Source: Fusicatenibacter sp. (lineage in GTDB: Bacteria; Bacillota; Clostridia; Lachnospirales; Lachnospiraceae). From it: a stretch of DNA of 59,096 bases. Shown here piece after piece: positions 14,293-23,900 of this stretch. Positions within the stretch are counted from its first letter, which is position 1. Each line of letters opens with the position of its first letter. The stretch lies in the NCBI GenBank assembly GCA_022766945.1, contig JALEOU010000108.1:1-59096 (forward strand), in the 5' to 3' direction. A model generated the notes under the pieces. The model did no database searches. It was not told the origin of the DNA and saw only the letters and a program-made list of their open reading frames with translations. The translations under genes and the position numbers were made by a program.

Positions 14293-17139
14293 ATGGGGAT
14301 TGCAGGTAAGTTTACAAAACTAAAGACATCCATTGGCGGCAATCGGGAAAAAACTGGTTTTGAATATACCTTTGGAATGCCGAAAGAAGAACAGGAGCAC
14401 ATCACACGCCCGAACAGGGCAAATACCAGAATCATGAGTGAGCTGGAATTTGCACTGCATCTTTCGGAATCGGAAGCTGGAAAATACGATGAGGTATTGG
14501 AGCGGACACTGGATTTCCTGCTGGAGAGAATAGAGGAGCAGGGAGTACTTCGGAACTGTGACTGTGAGGAAGCGGAAAAAATGATGTCATCCATGGAGGC
14601 AGCGGCAAAAAGCTATCAGCTGATTCTTGCCGCACATGCCCACATCGATATGAACTGGATGTGGAGTTTTGATGAGACGGTAGCGGTTGTGCTCGCAACG
14701 TTCCGTTCCATCCTAAACATCATGGATCAGTACCCGGAGTTCTGCTTTTCCCAGTCCCAGGGAGCCGTTTATCAAATCGTGGAAGAATATGATCCGGAGA
14801 TGATGGAAGAGATCAGAAAACGCATTTCAGAAGGGCGATGGGAAGTGACCGCCACTGCCTGGGTGGAGACGGACAAAAATATGCCGACAGGAGAGTCGCT
14901 GCTCCGTCACATCAAGTATACAAAAGAGTACATGAGAAATGTGTGGGGTGTCGATCAGCTGGAAGTGGATTTTTCTCCGGATACCTTTGGACACAGTGCG
15001 TATGTGCCGGAAATTGATCAGTTTGGAGAAGTAAAATACTATTATCACTGCAGGGGAAATGCAAGAGAAGAGATTCTTTATCGGTATCGGGCACCGTCCG
15101 GCTGCGAAGTACTGGCCTATCGGGAACCGAACTGGTATAACGGGGCAGTGACTCCGCAGATGGGGGCGGGGCTTCCGGAGATCAGCAGACGCTGCCAGGG
15201 ACTTCGCACCGGTCTGGTCGTTTACGGCGTGGGTGACCATGGCGGCGGACCGACCAGAAGAGACGTGGAACGGGCGCTGGAAATGATGACCTGGAAAATC
15301 TACCCACAGATCAGATTTGGAACATTTCATGAATATTTCAAGGAAGCGGAAGCGGTATGGGATAAGCTTCCGATCGTAGACCAGGAATTAAATTATTTCG
15401 CACCCGGATGCTATACGACACAGAGCAGAATCAAAAGGGGCAACCGAAGACTGGAGGCATCGCTTCTTGATGCGGAGGCGATGACGGCGCTGGCTGGAAA
15501 ACTGACCGGATTTTCCTATGCCAAAGAGAAAATGGAAAAAGCATGGAGGGATGTGCTTTTTACCCATTTCCATGATATTCTGACCGGATCGTGTGTACAG
15601 GATTCCAGAGAATATGCGATGGGCCTGTTTCAGAGATCTTTTGCGACGACAAATACACAGATTCAGAATGCGATGCGTTCCATCAGTCAGAAAATAGATA
15701 CGTCGCCGATCCCTGTGGACATTGATGCATATAACAGCCAGTCGGAGGGCGCGGGTGCAGGCTACGGTGTGGAAAACTTTATCGGAGTTCCAAGCACGGA
15801 GCGGGGCAGCGGGCGCACAAGGATTTTTCATATCTTTAATACCCTTTCCAGGAAACGCAGCGAGGTGACGGAGCTGACGGTGTGGGACTGGATGGGCGAT
15901 CTTCGCCGCCTTGAACTGCATGATTTTCACGGAAATGAGATACCCTTCCAGCTTCTGGATCATACGCTGCAGCATTACTGGGATCACAAATATGTGCGTG
16001 TGCTTGCGGATGTCACCGTGCCGGCACTTGGCTATACGACGGTTGTCCTTTCCGAGAAAGAGCCGGAGAAGTATCCTGTCTATTTACAGGAGCGCGATCA
16101 TGTGGCAGGTGTATTCGATGATATTGTGCTGGAAAATGAAAAACTCCTTGTGAGGGTTGCATCCGACAGCGGTCGGATCGTATCACTGCAGGATAAGATC
16201 ACAGGTCAGGAACTGATTTCGGAGAGAGACAGTGCGGGATTTACATATATTGAAACTGAGACGGCGACTTCCAGTGCATGGAATATCGGCAGACACTTAA
16301 AATCCGTTCCGGTGGATCGCTGTATTCGTGTGGAGGAAGGACAAAAGGGACCGCTTCGTCAGAGTGTGAAAGCCGTTTACCGTGTTGCGTCGTCCGAAAT
16401 TGAGGTAGTGTACAGTCTGGATCGTCACCAGAGCGCCGTGAAGACGGAGATTACGGTGGACTGGCATGAGAGCGGCAGCGACATTATCCCGGTACTGGAT
16501 TATCGCGTTCCGCTGGCATATGAGACGAATCGTTTTCTGTATGATGTCCCGGCTGGAGCATTGATCAGAGAGGCGCGGCAGAATGATGTTCCGGGTCTGC
16601 AGTATGGCATGGCACTTGGAAGCCCCAAAAGAAATGCGATTTTGATCAGCGACAGCAAGTATGGCTATCGGGGCACGGACAATCTGCTCTCACTGACTCT
16701 GATCAACAGTTCCGTCAATCCGGACCCTTATCCGGAGAGAGGAATTCATCCTATTACGCTGTGGCTGGGAAGCTGTGAGCCGGATGCAAAACAGGCAGAG
16801 GAGATGGCAACAGAGTGCAATCGGAAGCTGTTTTATCAGCCGTCCAACTCTCATCCGGGGGTACTGCCTATGGAAAGCAGTCTGTTTGCAGCAGAAGCAG
16901 ATCATGCTGTGATTTCTGCCGTGGTTCCGTCAACAGATCACACGCTGCTGGTTCGCGCTTATGAAACGGCGGGAGAAAAGGGACGTGTCCGTCTGCTGTT
17001 CGATGAGGAAGTATCGGACGCAAAACAGGTAAACCTGTTTGAAAAAGAGCGGAAAGGAAACGTGTGGGCCACGGAAAATCAGGTGGAATTTGAGATCGAG
17101 CCATTTGCACTTGCCGAAGTGAAAGTAACTTTAAAATAA
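14293..17139 (+). CDS. GH38 alpha-mannosidase (first copy)
   Basis: 948 residues from the ATG at 14293, which has GGAGGAATGCAG before it; the ATG at 14278 would lack a ribosome site. The catalytic zinc domain starts with LAAHAHIDMNWMW (His and Asp ligands), then SQSQGAVYQIVEEY, VTATAWVETDKNMPTGESLL and DFSPDTFGHSAYVPEI with nucleophile Asp230; FTHFHDILTGSCVQDSREYA carries the last His ligand. The C-terminal half is the beta-sandwich part. No signal peptide, so it trims imported alpha-mannosides such as N-glycan or yeast-mannan fragments. First gene of an operon with a second GH38. Confidence 0.93.
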   Translation: MGIAGKFTKLKTSIGGNREKTGFEYTFGMPKEEQEHITRPNRANTRIMSELEFALHLSESEAGKYDEVLERTLDFLLERIEEQGVLRNCDCEEAEKMMSSMEAAAKSYQLILAAHAHIDMNWMWSFDETVAVVLATFRSILNIMDQYPEFCFSQSQGAVYQIVEEYDPEMMEEIRKRISEGRWEVTATAWVETDKNMPTGESLLRHIKYTKEYMRNVWGVDQLEVDFSPDTFGHSAYVPEIDQFGEVKYYYHCRGNAREEILYRYRAPSGCEVLAYREPNWYNGAVTPQMGAGLPEISRRCQGLRTGLVVYGVGDHGGGPTRRDVERALEMMTWKIYPQIRFGTFHEYFKEAEAVWDKLPIVDQELNYFAPGCYTTQSRIKRGNRRLEASLLDAEAMTALAGKLTGFSYAKEKMEKAWRDVLFTHFHDILTGSCVQDSREYAMGLFQRSFATTNTQIQNAMRSISQKIDTSPIPVDIDAYNSQSEGAGAGYGVENFIGVPSTERGSGRTRIFHIFNTLSRKRSEVTELTVWDWMGDLRRLELHDFHGNEIPFQLLDHTLQHYWDHKYVRVLADVTVPALGYTTVVLSEKEPEKYPVYLQERDHVAGVFDDIVLENEKLLVRVASDSGRIVSLQDKITGQELISERDSAGFTYIETETATSSAWNIGRHLKSVPVDRCIRVEEGQKGPLRQSVKAVYRVASSEIEVVYSLDRHQSAVKTEITVDWHESGSDIIPVLDYRVPLAYETNRFLYDVPAGALIREARQNDVPGLQYGMALGSPKRNAILISDSKYGYRGTDNLLSLTLINSSVNPDPYPERGIHPITLWLGSCEPDAKQAEEMATECNRKLFYQPSNSHPGVLPMESSLFAAEADHAVISAVVPSTDHTLLVRAYETAGEKGRVRLLFDEEVSDAKQVNLFEKERKGNVWATENQVEFEIEPFALAEVKVTLK

Positions 17140-17175
17140 AAACCACAGATCAGACAAGAAGGGAGAAAATCTGTT

Positions 17176-20100
17176 ATGAAAGTAATGCATTCCGAATGGA
17201 GAGACCGGATCAAACACTGGATTCGGACACTGAAAGATGATTTTTATCAACCGCTGGGAGAGATTTCCTGGGAGGCTTTTGAGACGATGGATCAGCTTTC
17301 CGCGGAGGAGGCACAGACAAAACCGTTTGTCGCGGTGAGACCAGGCTTTACCTGGGGACATACCTGGGAATACTGCTGGTTCCGCGGAAGGATCGTACTT
17401 CCGGATGAGGCGGCAGGAGAGCGGATCGTCATGAATTTGAACCCTGGCGGAGAATCCTGCCTGTTTGTGAACGGGGAGGCATTTGGCACTTACCGGGCTT
17501 CCTGGGTGGATGAACCGCACCATTTTATGGAGGATAATGTGCTTTCGCTCTGCGCGAAGGCAGGAGAAACATTTGATGTGCTCATGGAAACCTACGCCGG
17601 ACACTATATCCCGGAGTCACCGGATGGCGGCTGTGCAACGGGACCGGTACTTCCCGGGGCTTATACGGATCCCCTGAAGGAAGGAGAGAGACGGGTCCTT
17701 GGAAGCTGTACTTATGGAATCTGGAATGAAGAGGCTTACCAGCTGTACATGGATGTGGATACGTTAAGCCGGCTGCTTATGACACTGGATGAGAGTTCCC
17801 TGCGCGCAGCGAAAATTGCAAAGGCACTGGAGCAGTTTACGCTGATTGTGGATTTTGAACAGCCAAGGGCAGAACGGATCCGCTCCTATCAGAAAGCACG
17901 GGAGGCACTGCGCCCGGTGATGGAGGCGAAAAACGGATCTACCGCACCCGTCTTCTATGCAGTGGGCAACGCACATCTGGATCTGGCGTGGCTTTGGCCC
18001 ATGGCAGAGACCTACCGGAAGACAGAGCGTACATTTGCAGCGCAGCTGCGCCTGATCGAGGAATATCCGGAATATAAGTTTATTCAGAGCCAGCCGGCCT
18101 CTTATGAGATGTGTAAAAAGTATTATCCGGAGCTGTTCGCGAAAATCAAAGAAGCGGTGAAGGGCGGTCAGTGGATCGCAGACGGAGCTATGTGGGTTGA
18201 GCCGGACACCAATATGGCGGGAGGAGAAGCGCTGATCCGGCAGCTGGTACACGGAAAACGGTATTACAAAGAAGAATTTGATGTAGACAGTCAGATCCTG
18301 TGGCTTCCGGATACGTTTGGCTATACAGCGGCTCTGCCCCAGATTCTGAAAGGATGCGGGGTGAATTACCTTGTGACACAGAAAATTTTCTGGTCCTACA
18401 ATGAGGGAGATCAGTTCCCGTACCACTATTTCACCTGGAAGGGAATGGATGGTTCTGAGATCGTTTCCTTCCTGCCAACCAGCTATACCTACCGTACGGA
18501 GCCGATGGAGGCGAACCGCATCTGGAAGGAGCGGACGCAGATACAGGATCTGGACGCATTTCTGATGCCTTATGGCTATGGTGATGGCGGCGGCGGTCCG
18601 GCGAGGGATCATGTGGAGTATGCGCTTCGTCAGAAAGATCTGGAGGGCAGTGTGAAAATCAGGATGGCAGGTCCCATGGAATTCTTCCGGGACATGGAAG
18701 AAAAAGGCGGTCCGGTCAATACCTACGTGGGAGAACTGTATTTCAGTGCTCACAGAGGAACCTATACTTCCCAGGCAATGATCAAGAAAAATAACCGGAA
18801 GAGTGAGATCGCTCTTCGGGAGATGGAATTCTGGAGCAGTCTGGCGAAAGGCTGCGGTATGGAATATGAACTGTCAAAGGCGGATGCGCTCTGGAAAGAA
18901 CTGCTGCTGCATCAGTTCCACGATATTCTGCCGGGTTCCAGTATCGCAAGAGTGTATGTAGAAGCAGAGCAGGCCCATGCGGCACTTCAGGCAGGCGCCG
19001 AGAAGATGAAGGATAAGGCACTTGCAGCTCTTACGGAGAATGACATGAAAGATACAGTGACCGTATGGAATTCTCTTAGCTTTGATCGGAAAGCCCTGGT
19101 CGAACTGCCGAAAGAGTTTGCGGAGGGAGCCGTGACCTGTGACGGAGAGCCGGTTCTGGTACAGGAGATGGAGGGTACAGTGAAAGCTCTGGTTACCATT
19201 CCTTCCTGCGGCGCCGTTTCCCTGAGAGCCGTAACAGAGAATACCGATGCAGCACCAGATGCTGACCACGCAAAAGGCGTTACCGTGACAGAAGATCCCG
19301 ACGGATTTGTGCTTGAAAACAGTCAGGTGCTTGCGAAAGTGAACCGTATGGGAGAGGTGGTTTCTTTCGTGCTCAAAGAGTCTGGCCGCGAATTTGCCGC
19401 AGAACCGATGAACCGTTTCCATCTGTACAAAGATGTGCCGAGGATGTTTGATGCCTGGGATATTGATTCCAACTACATTGAGCAGGAAGTGCGCGCAGCA
19501 GAGGAAGTGACGGTTGTTAAGGTATCCGAAGGGCTTGAGGGTGTGCTCAAAGTGACAGGAAGGATCAGCAACTCTTCGTATACCCAGTATATTCGTCTTC
19601 AGGCAGAGGGAAGACGCGTGGAGTTTGAGACAGAAGTGGACTGGAAGGAACTCCATCGCCTGCTGAAGGTAAGCTTTCCGGTGACCGTATATACGGAGAA
19701 CGGAATCAATGAGATGCAGTTTGGCTACGTGGAGCGTCCGGCTCATCGCTCCAGACTGTACGACAAAGATCGTTTCGAAGTCTGCAATCACAGATACAGC
19801 GCTCTGTGTGATGCTGCTCACGGCGCTGCGGTGCTCAATGACTGTAAATACGGTATCAGCATGAACGAAAACGCACTGGAGCTGACCCTTCTGCGCGCGT
19901 CTGCCTGCCCGGAGATGTGTGCGGATAACCGTGTGCACAGCTTCTGCTATGCATTCACCCCATGGGAGGGAAGCTTTGCGGACTGTGATGTGGTAAGACA
20001 GGGCTATGAGTTGAATGTAAAACCACAGGTAACCTGTGGAAAAACAGAGACCTTCCGTGCAGTGACTGTGGAAAAATCCAATGTAATTCTGGATACAATG

Positions 20101-20316
20101 AAACCTGCGGAGGATGGCTCGGATGATCTCATCCTCAGATTCTACGAGTCGAAAAAGGCAGCCGTGGAGAGTGAGATTACCTGCAATCTGGGAGGAAAGA
20201 AAGCGTATCTCTGTGACATGCTGGAAAATGTACAGGAAGAAATTCCGATGGAGAACGGAATAATGCGCTTTCCTTTCCGGGCTTTTGAGATTAAGACAGT
20301 CAGAATCGTGCGATAG
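17176..20316 (+). CDS. GH38 alpha-mannosidase (second copy)
   Basis: 1046 residues, longer than its neighbour because of about 240 N-terminal residues that form the beta-sandwich domain found in bacterial/fungal GH38 (FVAVRPGFTWGHTWEYCWFR, MNLNPGGESCLFVNGEAFG). Then the catalytic part: FYAVGNAHLDLAWLWPMAET with the zinc His/Asp, FIQSQPASYEM, DGAMWVEPDTNMAGGEALIR, ILWLPDTFGYTAALPQIL with nucleophile Asp379, and LLHQFHDILPGSSI. Cytosolic. It is about 36 bases from the first GH38 and shares only the family fold with it, so the pair probably splits different linkages (for example alpha-1,2/1,3 and alpha-1,6). Confidence 0.94.
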   Translation: MKVMHSEWRDRIKHWIRTLKDDFYQPLGEISWEAFETMDQLSAEEAQTKPFVAVRPGFTWGHTWEYCWFRGRIVLPDEAAGERIVMNLNPGGESCLFVNGEAFGTYRASWVDEPHHFMEDNVLSLCAKAGETFDVLMETYAGHYIPESPDGGCATGPVLPGAYTDPLKEGERRVLGSCTYGIWNEEAYQLYMDVDTLSRLLMTLDESSLRAAKIAKALEQFTLIVDFEQPRAERIRSYQKAREALRPVMEAKNGSTAPVFYAVGNAHLDLAWLWPMAETYRKTERTFAAQLRLIEEYPEYKFIQSQPASYEMCKKYYPELFAKIKEAVKGGQWIADGAMWVEPDTNMAGGEALIRQLVHGKRYYKEEFDVDSQILWLPDTFGYTAALPQILKGCGVNYLVTQKIFWSYNEGDQFPYHYFTWKGMDGSEIVSFLPTSYTYRTEPMEANRIWKERTQIQDLDAFLMPYGYGDGGGGPARDHVEYALRQKDLEGSVKIRMAGPMEFFRDMEEKGGPVNTYVGELYFSAHRGTYTSQAMIKKNNRKSEIALREMEFWSSLAKGCGMEYELSKADALWKELLLHQFHDILPGSSIARVYVEAEQAHAALQAGAEKMKDKALAALTENDMKDTVTVWNSLSFDRKALVELPKEFAEGAVTCDGEPVLVQEMEGTVKALVTIPSCGAVSLRAVTENTDAAPDADHAKGVTVTEDPDGFVLENSQVLAKVNRMGEVVSFVLKESGREFAAEPMNRFHLYKDVPRMFDAWDIDSNYIEQEVRAAEEVTVVKVSEGLEGVLKVTGRISNSSYTQYIRLQAEGRRVEFETEVDWKELHRLLKVSFPVTVYTENGINEMQFGYVERPAHRSRLYDKDRFEVCNHRYSALCDAAHGAAVLNDCKYGISMNENALELTLLRASACPEMCADNRVHSFCYAFTPWEGSFADCDVVRQGYELNVKPQVTCGKTETFRAVTVEKSNVILDTMKPAEDGSDDLILRFYESKKAAVESEITCNLGGKKAYLCDMLENVQEEIPMENGIMRFPFRAFEIKTVRIVR

Positions 20317-20335
20317 GTTACTGTACAGACCGCAA

Positions 20336-20370
20336 CGGACGCTGTGCAGAAAATAGATCTCGACGCAGAC
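20336..20370 (+). repeat. Dispersed repeat, copy B
   Basis: 35 bases, 32 shared with copy A; its first 18 bases are identical to copy C read on the other strand. It begins 20 bases after the GH38 stop, before the dehydrogenase gene. Confidence 0.65.
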
Positions 20371-20484
20371 TCGCTTTTCAAAGTTAGCGCTGGACATCTC
20401 CTGCGGAGCGATTTATACTTAACCTATAATGTAGGGGTACCGGAAGACGGCAGGAGATTGGAAGAACGGAGGAAGCTTTGAGTG

Positions 20485-21510
20485 ATGAAAAGCGCGGTAT
20501 TTTATGGAAAGCATGATTTGCGGGTGGAAGAACAGGAAATGCCTTCGGTGGGACCAAAGGATGTTCTGATTCAGGTAAAAGCCTGCGGAATCTGCGGAAC
20601 AGATGTACATATTTATGAAGGCGACAAAGGAGCGGCGGAGGTGACACCGCCCACGATCCTGGGACATGAGTTTTCCGGTGTGATTGCACAGGTAGGGGAA
20701 GAAGTGAAAGATTACCAGGTGGGGGACAGAGTCTGTATCGATCCCAACTGCTATTGTGGAGCCTGTGAGCCCTGCAGAAACGGGGTGGCCCATTACTGTG
20801 AGCATATGATTGGCTATGGAACGACAGTGAACGGTGGCTTTGCCGAGTACTGCGCAGTCAATGAGAGACAGGTTTATAAGCTCGGTGAGCACACTACCTT
20901 TGAGCAGGGCGCCATGACCGAACCGGTTGCCTGCTGCCTGCATGGTATTGATATGTGTGAAATCCGTCCGGGCCATCAGGTCGTCATCATCGGCGGCGGA
21001 ATGATCGGACTTCTTATGCTCCAGCTGGCAAGACTGGCGGGAGCAGCGAAAATAGCCCTTTTAGAGCCGGTGGAAAGTAAACGGGAAGTGGGAAAGAAAC
21101 TGGGAGCGGATGTCTGCATTGATCCGATTCATGAGGACGCAAAGGCGCGTCTTCTGGAAGAAGGCATGAACTGGATTAACACCGTCATTGAGTGTGTGGG
21201 ACGTCCTTCCACCATCGAGCAGGCGATTGAACTGGCCGGAAACAAGGCAGTTGTGATGATGTTTGGCCTGACAAAACCAGATGAGACGATTTCCGTAAAA
21301 CCATTTCAGGTTTTCCAGAAGGAACTGACACTGAAAGCATCGTATATCAATCCCTATACCCAGAAACGGGCACTGGATCTGATTGATTCGGGGCGGCTGG
21401 ATGTGACCAGCATGGTATACAAGGTGTGCGGACTGGATGATCTGGCAGAGATTCTCGGCAAACCGGAACTTCGCGCAAAGGGAAAATATATTATTTCTCC
21501 GGAAAAATAA
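20485..21510 (+). CDS. Zinc-dependent medium-chain dehydrogenase (sorbitol/polyol type)
   Basis: 341 residues. Catalytic zinc site: CGICGTDVHIYEGD (Cys about 37) and GHEFSGV with His/Glu; structural zinc site DPNCYCGACEPCRNG; NAD(P) fold VVIIGGGMIGLLMLQLA. Start at ATG 20485, with CGGAGG 12-17 bases upstream; a GTG directly before it is in frame. The family oxidises polyols, L-threonine or sugar alcohols at C2. The position after two mannosidase genes suggests a polyol or sugar-derived substrate, but the exact one is not visible. A TATAAT box lies at 20425-20430. Confidence 0.88.
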   Translation: MKSAVFYGKHDLRVEEQEMPSVGPKDVLIQVKACGICGTDVHIYEGDKGAAEVTPPTILGHEFSGVIAQVGEEVKDYQVGDRVCIDPNCYCGACEPCRNGVAHYCEHMIGYGTTVNGGFAEYCAVNERQVYKLGEHTTFEQGAMTEPVACCLHGIDMCEIRPGHQVVIIGGGMIGLLMLQLARLAGAAKIALLEPVESKREVGKKLGADVCIDPIHEDAKARLLEEGMNWINTVIECVGRPSTIEQAIELAGNKAVVMMFGLTKPDETISVKPFQVFQKELTLKASYINPYTQKRALDLIDSGRLDVTSMVYKVCGLDDLAEILGKPELRAKGKYIISPEK

Positions 21511-21634
21511 ACGTCCGGTTCATTTGCCGGGCAGCGCATAAGATGAAATTATAAAAAAGAAAGACGGCAGGGTGAAAGCAAATGAGTGCTTCACCCTGTC
21601 GTCTTATTTTTACTTTTCAGCTAAAAACCGGGGA

Positions 21635-23164
21635 TTACAGTACCAGGAAGGTACAGGTGCCCGGTGCGAGATCAATCAGGCCGGCTGTCTGATCAACCGG
21701 TGCAAGTTCCGGCAGCGTATTGTTTTCGCCAAGAACGAGCGGCTTTCCGTTCAGAGTCATAACTGACGCGCGGATATTTCCACCCTGACCTGCCAGCGTG
21801 TAGCGCTTTGCATTCTTTGGCAGATCCACCGTGGTGGGATCGGTCAGAGAATTATTGATGATCAGGTAAACGACACCGTCTTTGCCGTCCCTGCGGGAGT
21901 GGGCAAATACATGTGCGCCTTCGCGGATCGGCTCTTCGGTATCATAAACTGTAGTGCCCATCAGGCGGTTCCACAGCAATACTGCAAAGTAGTTCGGACG
22001 CGGATCGAATACCTGGCGTGCCAGGAAGCCGTAATCGGAGGAAGCCAGGGTATTATGGAAAATCACACCGTTTGTCAGAGAGGCAAATCCGCCCAGCTCA
22101 TTTAAAGTACGAAGGACATCCAGGTAAGTGGAAGCCCAGGTGTCACCGCCGCCGCCTGCGTCGCCGGATTCGGTAACCCACATCTCACCGCCGGGAACAT
22201 ACTTGTCACGGAAGGGGAGATAGGTGCGGCAGAATTTCAGCGCAGTATCCAGATAAGGCTCTGTGGTGGCTTCACTGGCTGACCAGTGACCGCTTGGCAT
22301 AACCGAAGCGAGGCGCTCAGAGACACCGTTGTAATAGTGGTAACTGAATACATCCAGCGGAACGACGGTTCCGTCAAGCAGATCATCGCAGCCGCAGGTG
22401 TTCGGGGCAAGCTGCTCGATTCCGCCGGCCTTTTCGCTGGAACCTTTGCCAAAGGAGACATTGTCACCGCCGGTGCTGCTTGGTCCTACGCAGATACAAT
22501 CCGGATAGTTTGCGCGAAGCCAGGTAAAGAACAGATCCTGATCACGGCGATAGTCAGCTGGTGTATAACCTTTTGGAAAACCGGTTTCCTCCATCATGTT
22601 CGGCTCGTTGGCAAACTCAGCCGCGTTGATCGGAACGCCATATTCTTTGCTCAGAGAGAACAGCTTCTCGGCCTCGGCCGGATGCCATGGTTCGTCTGCC
22701 GAATGGAGTCCCGGGCAGTTGGCAACAGAAACAATCAGTTTGGCGCCGATGGCTTTCACGAAATCCAGAACACCGATCCATTGCTCTTTTGTGAGCACGT
22801 TCAGATAACCATCCGGAACCTTGCCGTTTGTAGTTCCGTCAAAATCATAGTACGTTTTGGTAGCCCAGGTACCGGATACACGCACCCAGACCGGTCCCAG
22901 TTCTTTGGCGAGACTGCGCAGCTTCTCATTGTAAAGATCGATGGGCGGATATACCTGCATCAGATCTTTATACATGGCAGCAATGCCCTCCGCGGTAGGC
23001 TCAACACGAAATTCTTCTGTGCCAGCGATCTGACCTGGGGTATAGGCTTTCCAGAAAGTGCCGCCGGTCACTTCGGCAAACTCTACATTGTAGGACATCA
23101 TCATAGGATTGATTTCACGCAGAGCCGTGAGAGTCTCCGGAATCAATTTGACAAACTGTGACAT
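21635..23164 (-). CDS. GH79-like retaining glycoside hydrolase
   Basis: 509 residues from the ATG at 23164 (ribosome site AAAGGAGT); the frame extends seven codons further without one. A clan GH-A barrel: VWVRVSGTWATKTYYDF, then INAAEFANEPNMM with acid/base Glu187, and MWVTESGDAGGGG with probable nucleophile Glu332, followed by a small C-terminal beta domain (NNSLTDPTTVDLP). The motifs resemble the heparanase/beta-glucuronidase family GH79, which removes glucuronic acid from proteoglycans or plant glycans; related barrels (GH30, GH39) cannot be excluded. No signal peptide. It stands alone on the minus strand beside the mannosidase operon. Confidence 0.65.
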   Translation of the reverse strand: MSQFVKLIPETLTALREINPMMMSYNVEFAEVTGGTFWKAYTPGQIAGTEEFRVEPTAEGIAAMYKDLMQVYPPIDLYNEKLRSLAKELGPVWVRVSGTWATKTYYDFDGTTNGKVPDGYLNVLTKEQWIGVLDFVKAIGAKLIVSVANCPGLHSADEPWHPAEAEKLFSLSKEYGVPINAAEFANEPNMMEETGFPKGYTPADYRRDQDLFFTWLRANYPDCICVGPSSTGGDNVSFGKGSSEKAGGIEQLAPNTCGCDDLLDGTVVPLDVFSYHYYNGVSERLASVMPSGHWSASEATTEPYLDTALKFCRTYLPFRDKYVPGGEMWVTESGDAGGGGDTWASTYLDVLRTLNELGGFASLTNGVIFHNTLASSDYGFLARQVFDPRPNYFAVLLWNRLMGTTVYDTEEPIREGAHVFAHSRRDGKDGVVYLIINNSLTDPTTVDLPKNAKRYTLAGQGGNIRASVMTLNGKPLVLGENNTLPELAPVDQTAGLIDLAPGTCTFLVL

Positions 23165-23317
23165 AAATGTACTCCTTTCCATATGGTATGTTTTGTGACA
23201 GATAAGATACGAACACGTTCATGTTTCAATGTCATACACTTATGATAGCAGAGATTGAATGGTGTGAACAGGGACGATTTTGGGCAATTGCTGGATAATT
23301 TATAGGTTCGTTCGTGT

Positions 23318-23749
23318 TCAGATGACGTAATTATCCCCGTCGGCATTGGATTTCATCAGATCGGCAATGGTTACACTGCCCAGATATTCCCGAATAACCC
23401 GATTCAGGCCCTGCCAAAGAGAGATGGTTCTGCACTCGGCCATGCGCGGACAGGACGAAGCGCCCGGGTCTACGCAGGCCACAGGAGCAAGCGATTCTTC
23501 GGTCAGCTGCAAAATATCGCTTACCGCATATTGTTCCGGAGCTTTCGTCAGGCGATAGCCGCCGCCCTTTCCTCTCAAACCGTTCACAAGATAAGATTTT
23601 ACAAGGAGTTTCATGATACTCTCCAGATATTTCTCAGAAATTTCCTGACGTTCTGCAATTACTTTCAGCGGAATAAAACCTTCCGATTGATGTTCCGCAA
23701 GATCAATCATAACCCGCAGTGCATAGCGGCCTTTTGTTGAAATCAGCAT
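23318..23749 (-). CDS. Rrf2-family regulator with IscR-like cysteines
   Basis: 143 residues. Winged HTH of the Rrf2 family (MLISTKGRYALRVMIDLAEH, then IAERQEISEKYLESIMKLLV, GLRGKGGGYRLTKAPEQYAV). Cysteines at 92, 100 and 106 lie almost exactly where IscR holds its [2Fe-2S] cluster (92, 98, 104), so it may sense Fe-S status, oxidants or thiols; CymR, the cysteine-metabolism repressor of Firmicutes, is in the same family. The gene is divergent from the ATP-grasp/GCL operon, which starts about 80 bases from its promoter, and most likely controls it. Ribosome site AGGAGGGG. Confidence 0.9.
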   Translation of the reverse strand: MLISTKGRYALRVMIDLAEHQSEGFIPLKVIAERQEISEKYLESIMKLLVKSYLVNGLRGKGGGYRLTKAPEQYAVSDILQLTEESLAPVACVDPGASSCPRMAECRTISLWQGLNRVIREYLGSVTIADLMKSNADGDNYVI

Positions 23750-23777
23750 GTGATCCCCTCCTGTCTTTCATAAACCC

Positions 23778-23806
23778 AGTATACAGTATGGTTAATGGGT
23801 AATCAA
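23778..23806 (-). promoter_or_regulatory. Promoter of the Rrf2-type regulator
   Basis: On the minus strand -35 TTGATT (23801-23806) and -10 TATACT (23778-23783) with a 17-base spacer. It points away from the operon promoter at 23830, leaving about 25 bases between the two -35 boxes. Confidence 0.7.
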
Positions 23807-23829
23807 TGGTAAAATCTCTCCATTTTCTA

Positions 23830-23880
23830 TTGACAAGGATGTTCTGCCTCTGTATAATCATACTAACCCTAAGGATTGGT
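23830..23880 (+). promoter_or_regulatory. Consensus promoter and candidate operator of the ATP-grasp operon
   Basis: TTGACA (23830-23835), 17 bases, TATAAT (23853-23858): a perfect sigma-A promoter, so control must be by repression. Just downstream, over the start point, lies an imperfect dyad ACTAACC..TTGGTAG (23862-23882), the natural site for the divergent Rrf2 protein. The promoter is clear; the operator is inferred. Confidence 0.8.
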
Positions 23881-23900
23881 AGGTTATATGAGGAGGGCTT

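Noticed and set aside
18874-20397. Very long antisense frame (over 500 codons) inside the second GH38 gene
   Set aside because: It mirrors a strongly coding plus strand; its translation is low-complexity and His/Cys-rich with no motifs. The same holds for antisense frames over GH36, the AMP-binding gene and others.
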